The notes: a model not told the origin generated them from the letters alone. DNA of 64,000 nucleotides from Rhodobacteraceae bacterium HLUCCO07 (GCA_001314705.1 LJSU01000011.1:1-64000); one strand, 5' to 3'. Shown: positions 17,579 to 27,103, counted from the stretch's first letter. A program made the numbers and translations.

Positions 17579-17976
17579 GCACCACCGACCTCATCCACCG
17601 CTATTTCACCGCCTTCAACGCCGGCGACACCGACGGGATGCTGGCCTGCCTTTCGGATGACGTGGCCCATCACGTCAACGAAGGGAAGATCCGTATCGGA
17701 AAGGCGAAATTCGCCGAGTTCTGCGCCCATATGAGCCGCTGCTACCGCGAGGAACTGACCGACATGGTGGTGTTCGAGGCCGAGAACGGCGCCCGCGCCG
17801 CCGCCGAATACGTGGTCAACGGCACCTATCTGGCCACCGATGACGGGCTGCCCGAGGCGAGGGGCCAGTCCTATCGGCTGCCCGCCGGGTCGTTCTTCGA
17901 CGTGGGAAACGGCCGGATCACGCGGGTGACCACATATTACAACCTCGCCGACTGGATGGCACAGGTCTCGGCATGA
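17575..17976 (+). CDS. NTF2/SnoaL-like protein (ketosteroid isomerase fold)
   Basis: This 133-aa single-domain protein has the cone-shaped NTF2 pattern: an N-terminal helix (DLIHRYFTAFNAGDTDGMLACL), a beta-rich core (EFCAHMSRCYREELTDMVVFE) and a terminal strand pair (RITRVTTYYNLADWMAQV). Such proteins are small-molecule isomerases, hydrolases or binding proteins. No catalytic residues can be assigned with confidence. It overlaps both neighbours by 4 nt, so it is co-translated with the phosphatase and the acetyltransferase. Confidence 0.8.
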   Translation: MSTTDLIHRYFTAFNAGDTDGMLACLSDDVAHHVNEGKIRIGKAKFAEFCAHMSRCYREELTDMVVFEAENGARAAAEYVVNGTYLATDDGLPEARGQSYRLPAGSFFDVGNGRITRVTTYYNLADWMAQVSA

Positions 17977-18557
17977 TCGAGACACGCGCCCTCACAGGCG
18001 CGGCGCTCGACGCGGCGCTGGATGACGTGGCCCGGCTCAGGATCACGGTCTTTCGCGACTGGCCCTATCTCTATGACGGCGACGCGGAATATGAGCGCGC
18101 CTATCTCGCCGCCTATCGCGACAGCCCCGGCGCCGTGGTGGTCGGTGCCTTCGATGGTGCGCGGCTCGTCGGGGCCGCGACCGGCACGCCGATGACCGAT
18201 CACGCCGATGATTTCGCCGCCGCCTTCGACGGCAGCGGCATCGACCTTGCCCGGGTTTTCTACTGTGCCGAATCCGTGCTGCTGCCCGAATATCGCGGCC
18301 GCGGGCTGGGCCATGCCTTCTTCGATGCACGCGAGGATCACGCCCGCCACCACGGGTTCACGAAATCGGCCTTTTGCGGCGCGCTGCGCCCCGACGATCA
18401 CCCGCTCCGACCCACCGACTACGCCGCGCTCGACCCGTTCTGGCGCAAACGCGGCTATGCGCCGCTGCCCGGCGTGATCGCATCCTTCCGCTGGAAGGAT
18501 ATCGACCAGCCGGACGAAACCGACCACGACCTGCAATTCTGGATGCGCGACCTTTGA
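17973..18557 (+). CDS. GNAT family N-acetyltransferase
   Basis: The 194-aa protein has a GNAT-like acetyl-CoA site: VFYCAESVLLPEYRGRGLGHAFF (about residues 91-113) with the Arg/Gly-rich RGRGLG pyrophosphate loop. The C-terminal part (FRWKDIDQPDETDHDLQFW) resembles GNATs of this gene arrangement. The substrate is unknown. The ATG overlaps the NTF2-like gene stop by 4 nt, and the cyclodeaminase-like gene follows after 20 nt. Confidence 0.82.
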   Translation: MIETRALTGAALDAALDDVARLRITVFRDWPYLYDGDAEYERAYLAAYRDSPGAVVVGAFDGARLVGAATGTPMTDHADDFAAAFDGSGIDLARVFYCAESVLLPEYRGRGLGHAFFDAREDHARHHGFTKSAFCGALRPDDHPLRPTDYAALDPFWRKRGYAPLPGVIASFRWKDIDQPDETDHDLQFWMRDL

Positions 18558-18577
18558 CCGTCGGCTAGGGTCAGGTC

Positions 18578-19516
18578 ATGCCCCTGCCCCATCTCAACCC
18601 CTCCGACCTCGACGCGCTCGGCATCACCACCCAAGCGGCCTGCGACGCCGTCGAGACGGTGATCCGGGCCGCCGACGCGGGTTGCGCGGCCAGCGCCCCC
18701 AAGTCGATGCTCACCCGCCCCGACGGGCGCTACATGATGGCGACCATGGCCACGCAGGACGCGCCGCCGCTTCTGGTGGTGAAAACCATGCTGCAAAACC
18801 CGGCCGGCCCCGCCGAAGGGCATCGCTATATCGACGGGATCGTGACCGTCCTCGATGCGGCAAGCGGCAGGCCGCTCGCCCTGATCGACGGGCCATGGCT
18901 CACGGCGCATCGTACCGCGGCAGTTTCGGGCGTGGCCGCCCGGCGGCTCGCCCCACCCGATGCGCGCATCCTCACGATCCTCGGCGCCGGGGTGCAGGCC
19001 GCCAGCCATCTCGCCGCCATGGCCGCGCTCTTTCCTCTCCGCGAGGTCCGTATCGTCGGTCGCACCCCTGGGAACGCCGCGCGCCTTGCCGTGACGGCCC
19101 GCGCCCTTGGGCTGTCGGCCAGCATCCTGCCCGACCCACAGGAAGCCATCGAAGGCGCCGATATCGTGGTCAGCGCCATGTCGCGCGACACCGCGCCCAC
19201 GGCCCGGATCGACCCGCGCTGGCTCGCCCCGGGCAGCTTTGCCGCTTTGCCGGATCTTGGACATTACTGGATGCGCGCGCATCTTGGTGCGCTCGCCCCC
19301 CTGATTGTCGATGACACGGCACAGGAACAGGCCCTGCCCGAAACCTCCCGCCTCGTGCCCGATCCGGGGCCGACCGGCGATCTCTCCGACCTGGTGCGGG
19401 GCCGGATCGACACTGGCGCGCCGGATCGCGCGTCGGGCCTTGTCTTTCGCGGCCACGCCACGGGCGATCTGGCGCTCGCGTGGCTCGTTCTGCAACGTGC
19501 TGGCCTTTGCGACTAA
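18578..19516 (+). CDS. Ornithine cyclodeaminase / mu-crystallin family protein
   Basis: The 312-aa NAD(P)-binding protein has a Rossmann motif GAGVQAASHLAAM (about residues 139-151) and family blocks KTMLQNPAGPAEGHRYIDG and LIDGPWLTAHRTAAVSGVAA. The family contains ornithine cyclodeaminase (ornithine to proline), alanine dehydrogenase and ketimine reductases. The substrate cannot be fixed from sequence alone. It is last in the co-directional chain starting at 13137 and faces meaB convergently. Confidence 0.85.
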   Translation: MPLPHLNPSDLDALGITTQAACDAVETVIRAADAGCAASAPKSMLTRPDGRYMMATMATQDAPPLLVVKTMLQNPAGPAEGHRYIDGIVTVLDAASGRPLALIDGPWLTAHRTAAVSGVAARRLAPPDARILTILGAGVQAASHLAAMAALFPLREVRIVGRTPGNAARLAVTARALGLSASILPDPQEAIEGADIVVSAMSRDTAPTARIDPRWLAPGSFAALPDLGHYWMRAHLGALAPLIVDDTAQEQALPETSRLVPDPGPTGDLSDLVRGRIDTGAPDRASGLVFRGHATGDLALAWLVLQRAGLCD

Positions 19517-19572
19517 ACCGCCAGGCTGCGCACCCGGTCCGACGGCGGTGCCCGTCTGGATTGTCAGAATTT

Positions 19573-19593
19573 GAGTATTTTTCCCAAGAAAGA
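19573..19593 (+). repeat. Dispersed gene-end motif, copy B
   Basis: GAGTATTTTT, then C and CCAAGAAAGA, lies in the 234-bp convergent gap between the cyclodeaminase-like gene and meaB. It is identical to copy A except at one central base and identical to copy C over 21 nt. I see nothing else in this gap. Confidence 0.7.
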
Positions 19594-19750
19594 CTCCATG
19601 CCCGCGTGCGCCCCGTTAACCGCTGGGCGCAACGCTTTCGCCGATTTGCAGCGGTGCACGGATGTCAGCCGGGGCGCAGCCGGCTGTCACCCCCTGATTT
19701 CTCGCAGGAAAATCGTGTTAACCGCCCGGGGCGCCCGGTTCAGGATTCCT

Positions 19751-20728
19751 TCACCTTTCGGCGATACGGGCCAGCGCCCTGCGCGCGGCCTGTGAGGGGG
19801 TGATCGCACCCTGCGCAACCTCGGACCCAAGCCGCTCCATCATCTCTTTCGCCGCCCCGCTCTCAAGCTGGCGCAACAGCCCTTGCCGAACTTCCTCGCC
19901 AAACCAGTAACGCGCCTGCCCCGCCCGGGTCGCATCGAAAAAACCGTTTTCTTTCCGCCACTTGATCAGGAACTGCATTTCTTCCCACGCCTTTTCCAAA
20001 CCCGCCTCCTCCAGCGCCGAGACCAGCATGGCCTTGGGGAAGCCCTCCGGATCCTGTGGCCGCTTGCGCAGGAGTTTCAGCGCGCCGGAATAGTCGGCAC
20101 AAGTGCGGGTGGCAGCAGCTTTGAGATCGCCATCGGCCTTGTTGACAAGGATGAGATCGGCCATCTCCATGATCCCGCGCTTGACGCCCTGCAACTCGTC
20201 CCCACCTGCCGGCGCCAGCAAAAGTACAAATAAATCAGACATTTCCGCGACGACCGTCTCGGATTGACCGACCCCGACCGTCTCGATCAGCACCACGTCG
20301 AACCCTGCCGCCTCGCATAGCGCGATGGCTTCCCGGGTGCGCCGCGCGACCCCGCCCAACTGGCTTTGCGCGGGCGAGGGACGAATGAAGGCGCAGGGCT
20401 CGCGCGACAGCCGTTCCATCCGCGTCTTGTCACCCAGGATCGACCCCCCCGAGCGCGCCGAGGAGGGATCGACCGCCAGCACCGCGACCTTGAGCCCCTG
20501 CCCAGTCAGAAAACAGCCGAATGCCTCGATGAAAGTCGATTTCCCGACCCCGGGCGTGCCCGACAGGCCGATGCGAATAGCCTGTCTTTTCAATCCCTTG
20601 AGAGATTCCAGCAGTGCGGTCGCCTGGGTGCGGTGATCCTCGCGCCCACTCTCGACCAGCGTGATCGCCCGGGCGAGCGCCCGGCGATCCCCGTCGGCGA
20701 TTCGCGCTGCCGTTGCCTCGATATCCAT
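19751..20728 (-). CDS. meaB: Methylmalonyl-CoA mutase-associated GTPase MeaB (ArgK family)
   Basis: This G3E-type P-loop GTPase of 325 aa is a chaperone that loads and protects adenosylcobalamin in methylmalonyl-CoA (or related) mutases. The Walker A loop GTPGVGKST is at about 57-65. An AVDPSSARSGGSILGDKTRM switch block, an ETVGVGQSE motif and an NKAD guanine-specificity motif (LILVNKADGD) are all present. I start at ATG 20728 (MDIEATAARI). No mutase gene is within the window. It is divergent from hrpB across a 99-bp gap. Confidence 0.93.
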   Translation of the reverse strand: MDIEATAARIADGDRRALARAITLVESGREDHRTQATALLESLKGLKRQAIRIGLSGTPGVGKSTFIEAFGCFLTGQGLKVAVLAVDPSSARSGGSILGDKTRMERLSREPCAFIRPSPAQSQLGGVARRTREAIALCEAAGFDVVLIETVGVGQSETVVAEMSDLFVLLLAPAGGDELQGVKRGIMEMADLILVNKADGDLKAAATRTCADYSGALKLLRKRPQDPEGFPKAMLVSALEEAGLEKAWEEMQFLIKWRKENGFFDATRAGQARYWFGEEVRQGLLRQLESGAAKEMMERLGSEVAQGAITPSQAARRALARIAER

Positions 20729-20827
20729 TGGCCCCCCTTCGGCGTTTCGCCCGCCTTGATGCCCAATACGCACGCCCAAGTCCAGAGCCCCATGGACGCC
20801 GCCCCGACGCTACCGCATAAAGCCCTC

Positions 20828-23269
20828 ATGCGATCTGCCCTGCCCATCGACGACGCCCTGCCCGAATTCCTCGCCGCCCTGCGCGACCACGGCCGCGCCG
20901 TGCTCCAGGCTCCGCCCGGCGCGGGGAAAACCACCCGTGTGCCGCTGGCCCTTAACGATTCGGGGCTGACCCAAGGCCGCATCCTCATGCTGGAGCCGCG
21001 CCGCCTCGCCGCCCGCGCCGCCGCCGAACGGATGGCCGAAACGCTGGGAGAAGCCCCCGGCGAAACCGTCGGCTATCGCATAAGGGGCGAGGTAAAGTCC
21101 GGAAAGAAAACGAAAATCGAGGTCGTGACCGAAGGTATCCTGACCCGCATGATACAGTCCGACCCCGAGCTTTCGGGCATCGGCGCGGTGATCTTCGACG
21201 AGTTTCATGAACGCTCGCTCAATGCCGATCTCGGCCTCGCCCTTTGCCTCGAAATCGCCGAGGCCCTGCGTGACGACCTGATACTCATCGCCATGTCGGC
21301 CACGCTCGACGCTGGCCCCGTGGCCGATCTCATGCAGGCCCCGCTCGTCACGTCGCAGGGCCGCAACTTCCCGGTCGAGACCCGCTGGCGCGACACCCCC
21401 CTGCCCAAGCGCCAGCGGCTCGAAGAGGCCACTGCCGAGCTCACGCTGGAGGCGCTGCGCGAGACCGAGGGCGGCATCCTTGTCTTCCTGCCCGGCGAAG
21501 GCGAAATCCGCCGTACGGAGACGATGTTGCGGCCAAATCTACCGCACGGCTGCTCCCTCAGGCCACTGTTCGGCGCCATGCCCTTCCGCGATCAGCGCGC
21601 CGCCATCCAACCCGCTGAAGACACGCGAAAAATCGTGCTCGCCACCGCCATAGCCGAAACCTCGCTCACGATCGAGGACATCCGCGTGGTGATCGACGCG
21701 GGCCGCGCTCGTCGTGCCCGTTTCGACCCCGCATCAGGCATGTCGCGGCTCGTGACCGAACGCGTCACCAAGGCCGAGGCCGAACAGCGCGCAGGCCGGG
21801 CCGGACGGGTCGCACCGGGCGTGGCCTATCGCCTCTGGACCCGCGGCGAAGAGGGCGCGCTCGCCGCCTTTCCTCCGCCCGAGATCGCAAGCGCCGACCT
21901 TGCCGACCTCGCGCTCGAACTGGCCCTCTGGGGCGCCGCGCCAGACGACCTGCCCTTTCTCACCCCTCCCAACCCGGGCGCCTATGGCGAGGCGCAGGCG
22001 CTGTTGCGGATGCTGGGCGCGCTCGACCGCGAAAACCGCATCACCGATCACGGCCGCACGCTGGCTGCGCTGCCGCTGCATCCCCGGCTCGCCCATATGC
22101 TCGCGCTTTCCGGCCCCGGGGCCGCCCCGCTCGCCGCCCTTTTGGCCGACCGCGACCCGCTCAGCCGTGGCGCGCCGGTCGATCTCGGGCTGCGACTCGA
22201 AGCCCTAGACGATTTCAAGCGCTTCACCCAGACCCGCCCATGGCAGGCCGATCGCGCCGCACTAGATCGCATCCGTGTCGAAGCCAAGCGACTGACACGC
22301 CAGACTGCGGATGTGAAATCCAGTTTCAGCCCCGCCGAAATGGCAGCGCTTGCCTATCCCGACCGCATCGGTCAACGTCGCAAGGGCGACCTGCCGCGAT
22401 ATGTGCTGTCAGGTGGGAAAGGAGCAGTTTTGCCCGATGACGATCCGTTGGGACAAAGCCCCTTCCTCGTCATCACGGATACCGATGGAAATCCGCGCGA
22501 GGCCCGCATCCGCCAGGCCCTGGCCATCACACAGGGGCAGATCCGCACGCTTTTCCACGATCAGATCGCTTGGCATGACGTCTGCAACTGGTCGAAACGC
22601 GACCGCCGCGTGACCGCCCGCCGCCAGGAACGCTTTGGCGCCCTCGTGCTCGACGACCGGATCTGGAGGGACGCGCCGGGCGACGCCATCGCCCGCGCCA
22701 TGTGCGATGGCATCCGCGATCTGGGCCTTTTTCCCTCCGAAGCAACCGAGCGATTCCGCGCCCGCGTTGCGCTGGCCCGCGCCGCAAACGAAGACCTACC
22801 CGCGATGGACGACGCCACGCTTCTGGCCACACTCGAAGATTGGCTCTTGCCTTATATCACCGGGATAAGAACCGCGCAGGACTGGAAATCCTTCGACATG
22901 CTTGACGCGCTCAGAGCCATGCTCACATGGGAGCAGACGCAAACCCTCGACCGGATCGCCCCGCCCGCCTTCACCACGCCGCTGGGCCGTCACGTGCCGA
23001 TCGACTATTCCGGCGATCACCCCGAAATCCGCCTCCGCCTGCAAGAGATGTTCGGCCAGACCACGCACCCGACCGTCGGCGGCCAGCCGTTGCGCGTGAC
23101 CCTGCTTTCGCCCGCCGGCCGCCCGGTGCAGACCACGCTCGACATTCCCGGTTTCTGGGCCTCGTCCTATGCCGATGTGCGCAAGGACATGCGCGGGCTC
23201 TATCCACGCCATCCCTGGCCAGAGGATCCGACTCGCGCCGACCCCACGCTACGCGCCAAACCCCGCTGA
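20828..23269 (+). CDS. hrpB: ATP-dependent helicase HrpB (DEAH-type)
   Basis: The 813-aa protein is a superfamily 2 DExH helicase. Motif I APPGAGKTT is at about 29-37, motif II is IFDEFHERS, motif III is MSATLDA, and motif VI is EQRAGRAGR. The HrpB C-terminal domain follows (HVPIDYSGDHPEIRLRLQEMFG, then a terminal GLYPRHPWPEDP). I chose ATG 20828 because HrpB proteins begin near LPIDDALPEFLAALR; an upstream open frame overlaps the meaB promoter. The in vivo role of this family is poorly known; RNA metabolism is the usual suggestion. Confidence 0.95.
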   Translation: MRSALPIDDALPEFLAALRDHGRAVLQAPPGAGKTTRVPLALNDSGLTQGRILMLEPRRLAARAAAERMAETLGEAPGETVGYRIRGEVKSGKKTKIEVVTEGILTRMIQSDPELSGIGAVIFDEFHERSLNADLGLALCLEIAEALRDDLILIAMSATLDAGPVADLMQAPLVTSQGRNFPVETRWRDTPLPKRQRLEEATAELTLEALRETEGGILVFLPGEGEIRRTETMLRPNLPHGCSLRPLFGAMPFRDQRAAIQPAEDTRKIVLATAIAETSLTIEDIRVVIDAGRARRARFDPASGMSRLVTERVTKAEAEQRAGRAGRVAPGVAYRLWTRGEEGALAAFPPPEIASADLADLALELALWGAAPDDLPFLTPPNPGAYGEAQALLRMLGALDRENRITDHGRTLAALPLHPRLAHMLALSGPGAAPLAALLADRDPLSRGAPVDLGLRLEALDDFKRFTQTRPWQADRAALDRIRVEAKRLTRQTADVKSSFSPAEMAALAYPDRIGQRRKGDLPRYVLSGGKGAVLPDDDPLGQSPFLVITDTDGNPREARIRQALAITQGQIRTLFHDQIAWHDVCNWSKRDRRVTARRQERFGALVLDDRIWRDAPGDAIARAMCDGIRDLGLFPSEATERFRARVALARAANEDLPAMDDATLLATLEDWLLPYITGIRTAQDWKSFDMLDALRAMLTWEQTQTLDRIAPPAFTTPLGRHVPIDYSGDHPEIRLRLQEMFGQTTHPTVGGQPLRVTLLSPAGRPVQTTLDIPGFWASSYADVRKDMRGLYPRHPWPEDPTRADPTLRAKPR

Positions 23270-23461
23270 ACAGTCCATCCAGAAGGTTCTTTTGAATCTC
23301 GTGCGATATCGGCCTATTTTGATTGCGGGAGAACGACGGGGCATACACGATCGGTCCCGAAACCAAATGTAATCCCCGCATCACGCCTGGGCACAAAGGG
23401 TCGCAGTACAATAATTGGTTTGATGCCAAGCATGATACTGCCCCCAGGAGACAAAGCCGGA

Positions 23462-24415
23462 ATGAAGAATGTAGTAATTCTGGACGATTATCAGGAGGTT
23501 GCGTTAGAAATGGCCGACTGGGCGCGACTGGGCTCGCGCGCCTCGGTAAAGGTGGTCAACCGACGTTTCAGCGACCGCTACGCGCTAAAGCAGGCACTTG
23601 CCGGGGCAAACGTACTGGTGTGCAACCGCGAGCGCACGAGAATCGACCGCGACCTGATCGCGGACCTCCCCGATCTTGAGTTGATCGTGACTTCGGGCAT
23701 GCAAAACAAGGCCATCGACATCGCCGCCGCCAACGAGCGCGGCATTCCGGTCTGCGGCACCGCCATGCTTGGATATCCGACGGTCGAACTGACTTGGGCC
23801 CTGATACTGGCATTCTTTCGCAATCTGCCTTCTGAAATCGCGAGCCTGAAAGCCGGTGGTTGGCAGGTCGGGCTTGGACACGGCCTACAGGGCAAGACAC
23901 TCGGTATCGTCGGATACGGACGAATCGGCAAAGGCGTCGCGAAAGCCGGGCTGGGTTTCGGCATGAATGTGTTGGCGCTGTCGCGTTCGCTGACCGCAGA
24001 TTCAGCAGCCGCAGACGGTGTTCAAAAAGCCGATCTCGATACGCTGCTGGCAAAATCAGATGTCGTTTCCTTGCACTTGAACGTCAATTCCGAAAGCCGC
24101 GGGTTGATCGGTGCGAAGCAGTTTGAAAGAATGAAGAACACCGCACTTTTCGTGAACACCGCGCGCTCGATCTTGATCGACGAAACAGCGCTGGTAGAGG
24201 CTTTGACCAAGGGAACAATCGGCGGAGCGGCGCTCGACGTGTTTGATGAAGAACCGCTACCGAAGGATCATCCGCTCCTGTCGACGCCAAAGACGTTGCT
24301 CACACCGCATTTGGGCTATGTGACGGAAGAGAATTACCGCGCTTCGTATTCCGAGGCGCTGGAGAACATCGAAGCCTGGCTCGACGGCTCACTCAGGCGC
24401 GTTCTGACAGCTTGA
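23462..24415 (+). CDS. D-2-hydroxyacid dehydrogenase family protein
   Basis: The 317-aa NAD-dependent dehydrogenase has the Rossmann motif LGIVGYGRIGKG (glycines at 151-156) and the catalytic triad regions FVNTARS (Arg), DVFDEEPLP (Glu) and LTPHLGY (His). It should interconvert a 2-oxoacid and a D-2-hydroxyacid; the N-terminal QNKAID and GTAMLGYPTVELTW blocks match the glyoxylate/hydroxypyruvate-type subgroup, but the substrate is unknown. ATG 23462 follows AGGAG at 11 nt. The third-codon positions are visibly less G/C-rich than in hrpB and argF, so recent acquisition is possible. A tiny Cys-rich frame overlaps its stop. Confidence 0.88.
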   Translation: MKNVVILDDYQEVALEMADWARLGSRASVKVVNRRFSDRYALKQALAGANVLVCNRERTRIDRDLIADLPDLELIVTSGMQNKAIDIAAANERGIPVCGTAMLGYPTVELTWALILAFFRNLPSEIASLKAGGWQVGLGHGLQGKTLGIVGYGRIGKGVAKAGLGFGMNVLALSRSLTADSAAADGVQKADLDTLLAKSDVVSLHLNVNSESRGLIGAKQFERMKNTALFVNTARSILIDETALVEALTKGTIGGAALDVFDEEPLPKDHPLLSTPKTLLTPHLGYVTEENYRASYSEALENIEAWLDGSLRRVLTA

Positions 24416-24561
24416 TGGAAATGAGCATGAAGCATGGATGCTGTCCGAACAATTGCTCGGTCGAAACGGATGCTTTGCCATGCGTCAGATTCGAAGAGAT
24501 CAAACCCTATTTCGGCAACAGGACCGTCCAATTGGTCGAGCTCATGAAATTCACGGGATGA
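24415..24561 (+). CDS. Possible 48-aa Cys-rich protein coupled to the dehydrogenase
   Basis: An ATG at 24415 overlaps the TGA stop of the dehydrogenase (TGATG), a classical coupling arrangement, and is followed by in-frame ATGs at 24421 and 24427. The frame stays open for 48 codons. It encodes HGCCPNNC and a further Cys (LPCVRFEE), then a polar segment ending ELMKFTG. I recognise no family. It could be a metal-binding peptide, the 5' remnant of a decayed gene, or chance. The remaining bases to 24639 show nothing else. Confidence 0.35.
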   Translation: MEMSMKHGCCPNNCSVETDALPCVRFEEIKPYFGNRTVQLVELMKFTG

Positions 24562-24639
24562 CCAAACTTCTCGGCAAGGTATGTAGCGGATGGCAAAGCA
24601 TCACAGGCAGGCGCATTTCCGCACCACGCTCTGCCCGGC

Positions 24640-25566
24640 TCAAGCTTCGAGGCACCAGCGCATGATCGCCTTTTGCGCATGCAACCGGTTCTCAGCCTCA
24701 TCGAAAACCACGGAGTTGGGCCCGTCCATCACCTCTGATGTTGCCTCCTCGCCACGATGCGCAGGCAGACAATGCATGAAGAGGGCATCGGGCTTGGCAT
24801 GTTTCATCAACTCCGCGTTCACCTGATAGGGACGCAGCATGTTGTGGCGCCGCTCGCGGCTCGACTGGCTGTCATGCATGCTGACCCAAGTGTCGGTGAC
24901 GACGAGGTCGGCATTCGCGACGGCCTTTTTTGCGTCGCGTTCAATGGTGACATTGCGGCCGGCCTTGCGCGCCAATCCTACGAATTCCGGCTCGGGTTCG
25001 AGCTGCACAGGTCCGGTAAAGACCATGTCGAAGCCGAACTGAGCACAAGCATGCAAGAACGAGGCACAGACGTTATTGCCGTCACCACACCAAACGACCT
25101 TTTTGCCCGCAATCGGCCCGCGATGTTCCTCGTATGTCATCACGTCGGCCATGATCTGGCAGGGGTGGGTCCGATCGGTCAGCCCATTGATCACGGGTAC
25201 ATCCGCATATTCGGCCATTTCGGCCAGCACACTCTCATCGAAGGTGCGGATCATGATAAGATCGACATATCGCGACAGGACGCGGGCAGTATCAGCAATG
25301 GTCTCGCCATGGCCAAGTTGCATGTCGCTGCCCGAAAGCACCATGGTCTGCCCGCCCATCTGGCGCACGCCAACATCAAAGGAGACCCGGGTGCGGGTCG
25401 AGGGTTTCTCGAAGATCAGCGCAACCATGCGCCCGGCCAGCGGCTGTTCGTCATCAGCGGCACCACGTGTGCGGCCCGCGCGGGCGCCCTTCATCGCACG
25501 GGCATGATCGATGATGCCACGCAACGCCGATGCATCGGTCTTGTGGATATCTAGAAAATGATTCAT
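24640..25566 (-). CDS. argF: Ornithine carbamoyltransferase
   Basis: This enzyme of 308 aa makes citrulline from ornithine and carbamoyl phosphate in arginine biosynthesis. The carbamoyl-phosphate loop FEKPSTRTR is at about 52-60, the DRTHPCQ motif is in the middle, and the ornithine-binding [11 protein letters not shown] lies near the C-terminus. The ATG at 25566 gives the usual N-terminus (MNHFLDI). It follows argD in the same direction with a 62-bp gap that holds a hairpin and motif copy D. It faces the dehydrogenase gene convergently. Confidence 0.96.
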   Translation of the reverse strand: MNHFLDIHKTDASALRGIIDHARAMKGARAGRTRGAADDEQPLAGRMVALIFEKPSTRTRVSFDVGVRQMGGQTMVLSGSDMQLGHGETIADTARVLSRYVDLIMIRTFDESVLAEMAEYADVPVINGLTDRTHPCQIMADVMTYEEHRGPIAGKKVVWCGDGNNVCASFLHACAQFGFDMVFTGPVQLEPEPEFVGLARKAGRNVTIERDAKKAVANADLVVTDTWVSMHDSQSSRERRHNMLRPYQVNAELMKHAKPDALFMHCLPAHRGEEATSEVMDGPNSVVFDEAENRLHAQKAIMRWCLEA

Positions 25567-25594
25567 GGGCTTGGTCCTGTCGTCATCAATGAAC

Positions 25595-25613
25595 CCGGGG
25601 GCGTTGCCCCCGG
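25595..25613. promoter_or_regulatory. GC hairpin between argD and argF
   Basis: CCGGGGGC and GCCCCCGG, separated by GTT, form a perfect 8-bp stem. In the direction of transcription (minus) no U-run follows, so read-through into argF is likely. On the plus strand it is followed 8 nt later by the gene-end motif (copy D), so the hairpin may be part of that repeat element. Confidence 0.6.
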
Positions 25614-25620
25614 ACCCCCA

Positions 25621-25641
25621 GAGTATTTTCAGCAAGATGAA
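25621..25641 (+). repeat. Dispersed gene-end motif, diverged copy D
   Basis: GAGTATTTTC followed by AGCAAGATGA matches copies A-C in the first nine bases and the CAAGA core. It overlaps the last codons and the stop of argD, which is read on the opposite strand. Unlike the other copies it is preceded by a strong GC hairpin and a C-run. Confidence 0.5.
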
Positions 25642-26816
25642 GCGGCGGTTTCCACCTGCACGGCCGCGGCATCGAGCCTGGCCAGGGCTTCGGAAATCTC
25701 ATCGTCGGTGATGTTGAGCGGCGGCAACAGGCGCACCACGTTATCGGCGGCCGGAACGGTGATCACCAGGTTGTCATAGCCCGCCTTGACCACATCCGTA
25801 TTGGGCGCCTTGCAAACGAGGCCGAGCATCAGCCCGCTCCCGCGCACCTCCTCGAATACCTCGGGGCGCGAGGCGACCAGGGCTTCGAGCTTCTGGCGCA
25901 GCGCACCCGCCCGCGCATTGACCTGCTCCAGGAAACCGGGAGCGGAGACGATCTCGACCACTTTCAAGCCCACGGCACAGCCTAGTGGGTTGCCGCCATA
26001 GGTGCTGCCATGCGTGCCAGCCGTCATGCCCGACGCCGCGCGTTCGCTGGCCAGGACCGCCCCGAGCGGGAAGCCGCCGCCAATGCCCTTGGCGACCATC
26101 ATGATATCGGGCGCGATCCCTGCCCATTCATGTGCGAAGAGACGCCCGGTGCGGCCCATCCCGCATTGCACCTCGTCGAGGATCAAGAGCGCGCCGGTCT
26201 CGTCGCAAATCCGACGCAATCCCTTGAGACATTGATCGGGTAGCGAGCGGATACCACCCTCGCCCTGCACCGGCTCGATGAGTATGGCGGCTGTCCGGTC
26301 TGTCACGGCTGCACGCAAAGCGTCATGTTCGCCCCAGGGCAGATGGGTGAATCCGCCAAGAACGGGACCGAAACCCTTGACCATCTTCTCGGATCCAGCT
26401 GCCGCTATCGCGGCGGTGGAGCGGCCATGGAAAGACCCCTCGAAGGTGATGATCTCGACCCGATCGGAGTCACCCTGATCATACCAGTATTTGCGTGCCA
26501 TCTTGACCGCCAACTCGCAGGATTCGGTACCGGAATTCGTGAAGAAGACGGTATCGGCAAATGTGTGCTGAACCAGAAGATCGGCCAGCCGCTGCTGTTG
26601 AGGGATCGTGTAAAGGTTCGAGACATGCCAGAGCTTCTGCGCCTGTTCGTGCAACGCGGCGACCAGATCGGGATGGGCATGGCCCAGCGCGTTGACTGCA
26701 ATACCGGAGCCCAGATCGAGAAAGCGTCGCCCGTCGCGCTCGACCAACCAGCTGCCTTCGCCTTTCACGAATTCCAGCGGTGCACGGTTGTAGGTCGGCA
26801 GAACAGACGGGATCAT
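25629..26816 (-). CDS. argD: Acetylornithine / succinyldiaminopimelate-type aminotransferase
   Basis: This class III PLP aminotransferase of 395 aa should convert N-acetylglutamate semialdehyde to N-acetylornithine. The PLP lysine is Lys243 ([13 protein letters not shown]), the PLP-contact Asp is in [14 protein letters not shown], and phosphate/ring contacts are in NSGTESCE. The ATG at 26816 follows AAAGGA. The arginine context (argF downstream) favours ArgD over other omega-aminotransferases. The C-terminal codons (TAASSC) fall within the repeat-like motif copy D. Upstream, the 287-bp divergent gap to the EamA gene shows no gene or clear signal. Confidence 0.94.
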   Translation of the reverse strand: MIPSVLPTYNRAPLEFVKGEGSWLVERDGRRFLDLGSGIAVNALGHAHPDLVAALHEQAQKLWHVSNLYTIPQQQRLADLLVQHTFADTVFFTNSGTESCELAVKMARKYWYDQGDSDRVEIITFEGSFHGRSTAAIAAAGSEKMVKGFGPVLGGFTHLPWGEHDALRAAVTDRTAAILIEPVQGEGGIRSLPDQCLKGLRRICDETGALLILDEVQCGMGRTGRLFAHEWAGIAPDIMMVAKGIGGGFPLGAVLASERAASGMTAGTHGSTYGGNPLGCAVGLKVVEIVSAPGFLEQVNARAGALRQKLEALVASRPEVFEEVRGSGLMLGLVCKAPNTDVVKAGYDNLVITVPAADNVVRLLPPLNITDDEISEALARLDAAAVQVETAASSC

Positions 26817-27103
26817 CTGGATATCCTTTCCCTTCAGGAAGCCCCCGGTTTGCCCGGTGAGGGGCCATTCGTCAACGTTTTTGCAGAAAGTACAAGTGGG
26901 AGGCCGGACCGGCACGGCCCCCGGCAAGGGTGGCAGCGTCAGACGCGACGGCGTCGACGTTTATTCGTGGTGTTATGATATGCGCTTGCCATGAGCACGG
27001 CCATTACCGCTCGGCGGCAGGACTGTCAATTGAAACCCGACCAAGGCAATTGGTGGGCAATTCTCGCTTTACTCGACGTGATGGCCGGCGCAGACAAAAG
27101 CCC

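Noticed and set aside
24640-26816. Assigning argD-argF as a catabolic arginine pathway
   Set aside because: Both proteins have biosynthetic signatures and no arcA/arcC or arginase gene is adjacent; arginine biosynthesis is the simpler reading.
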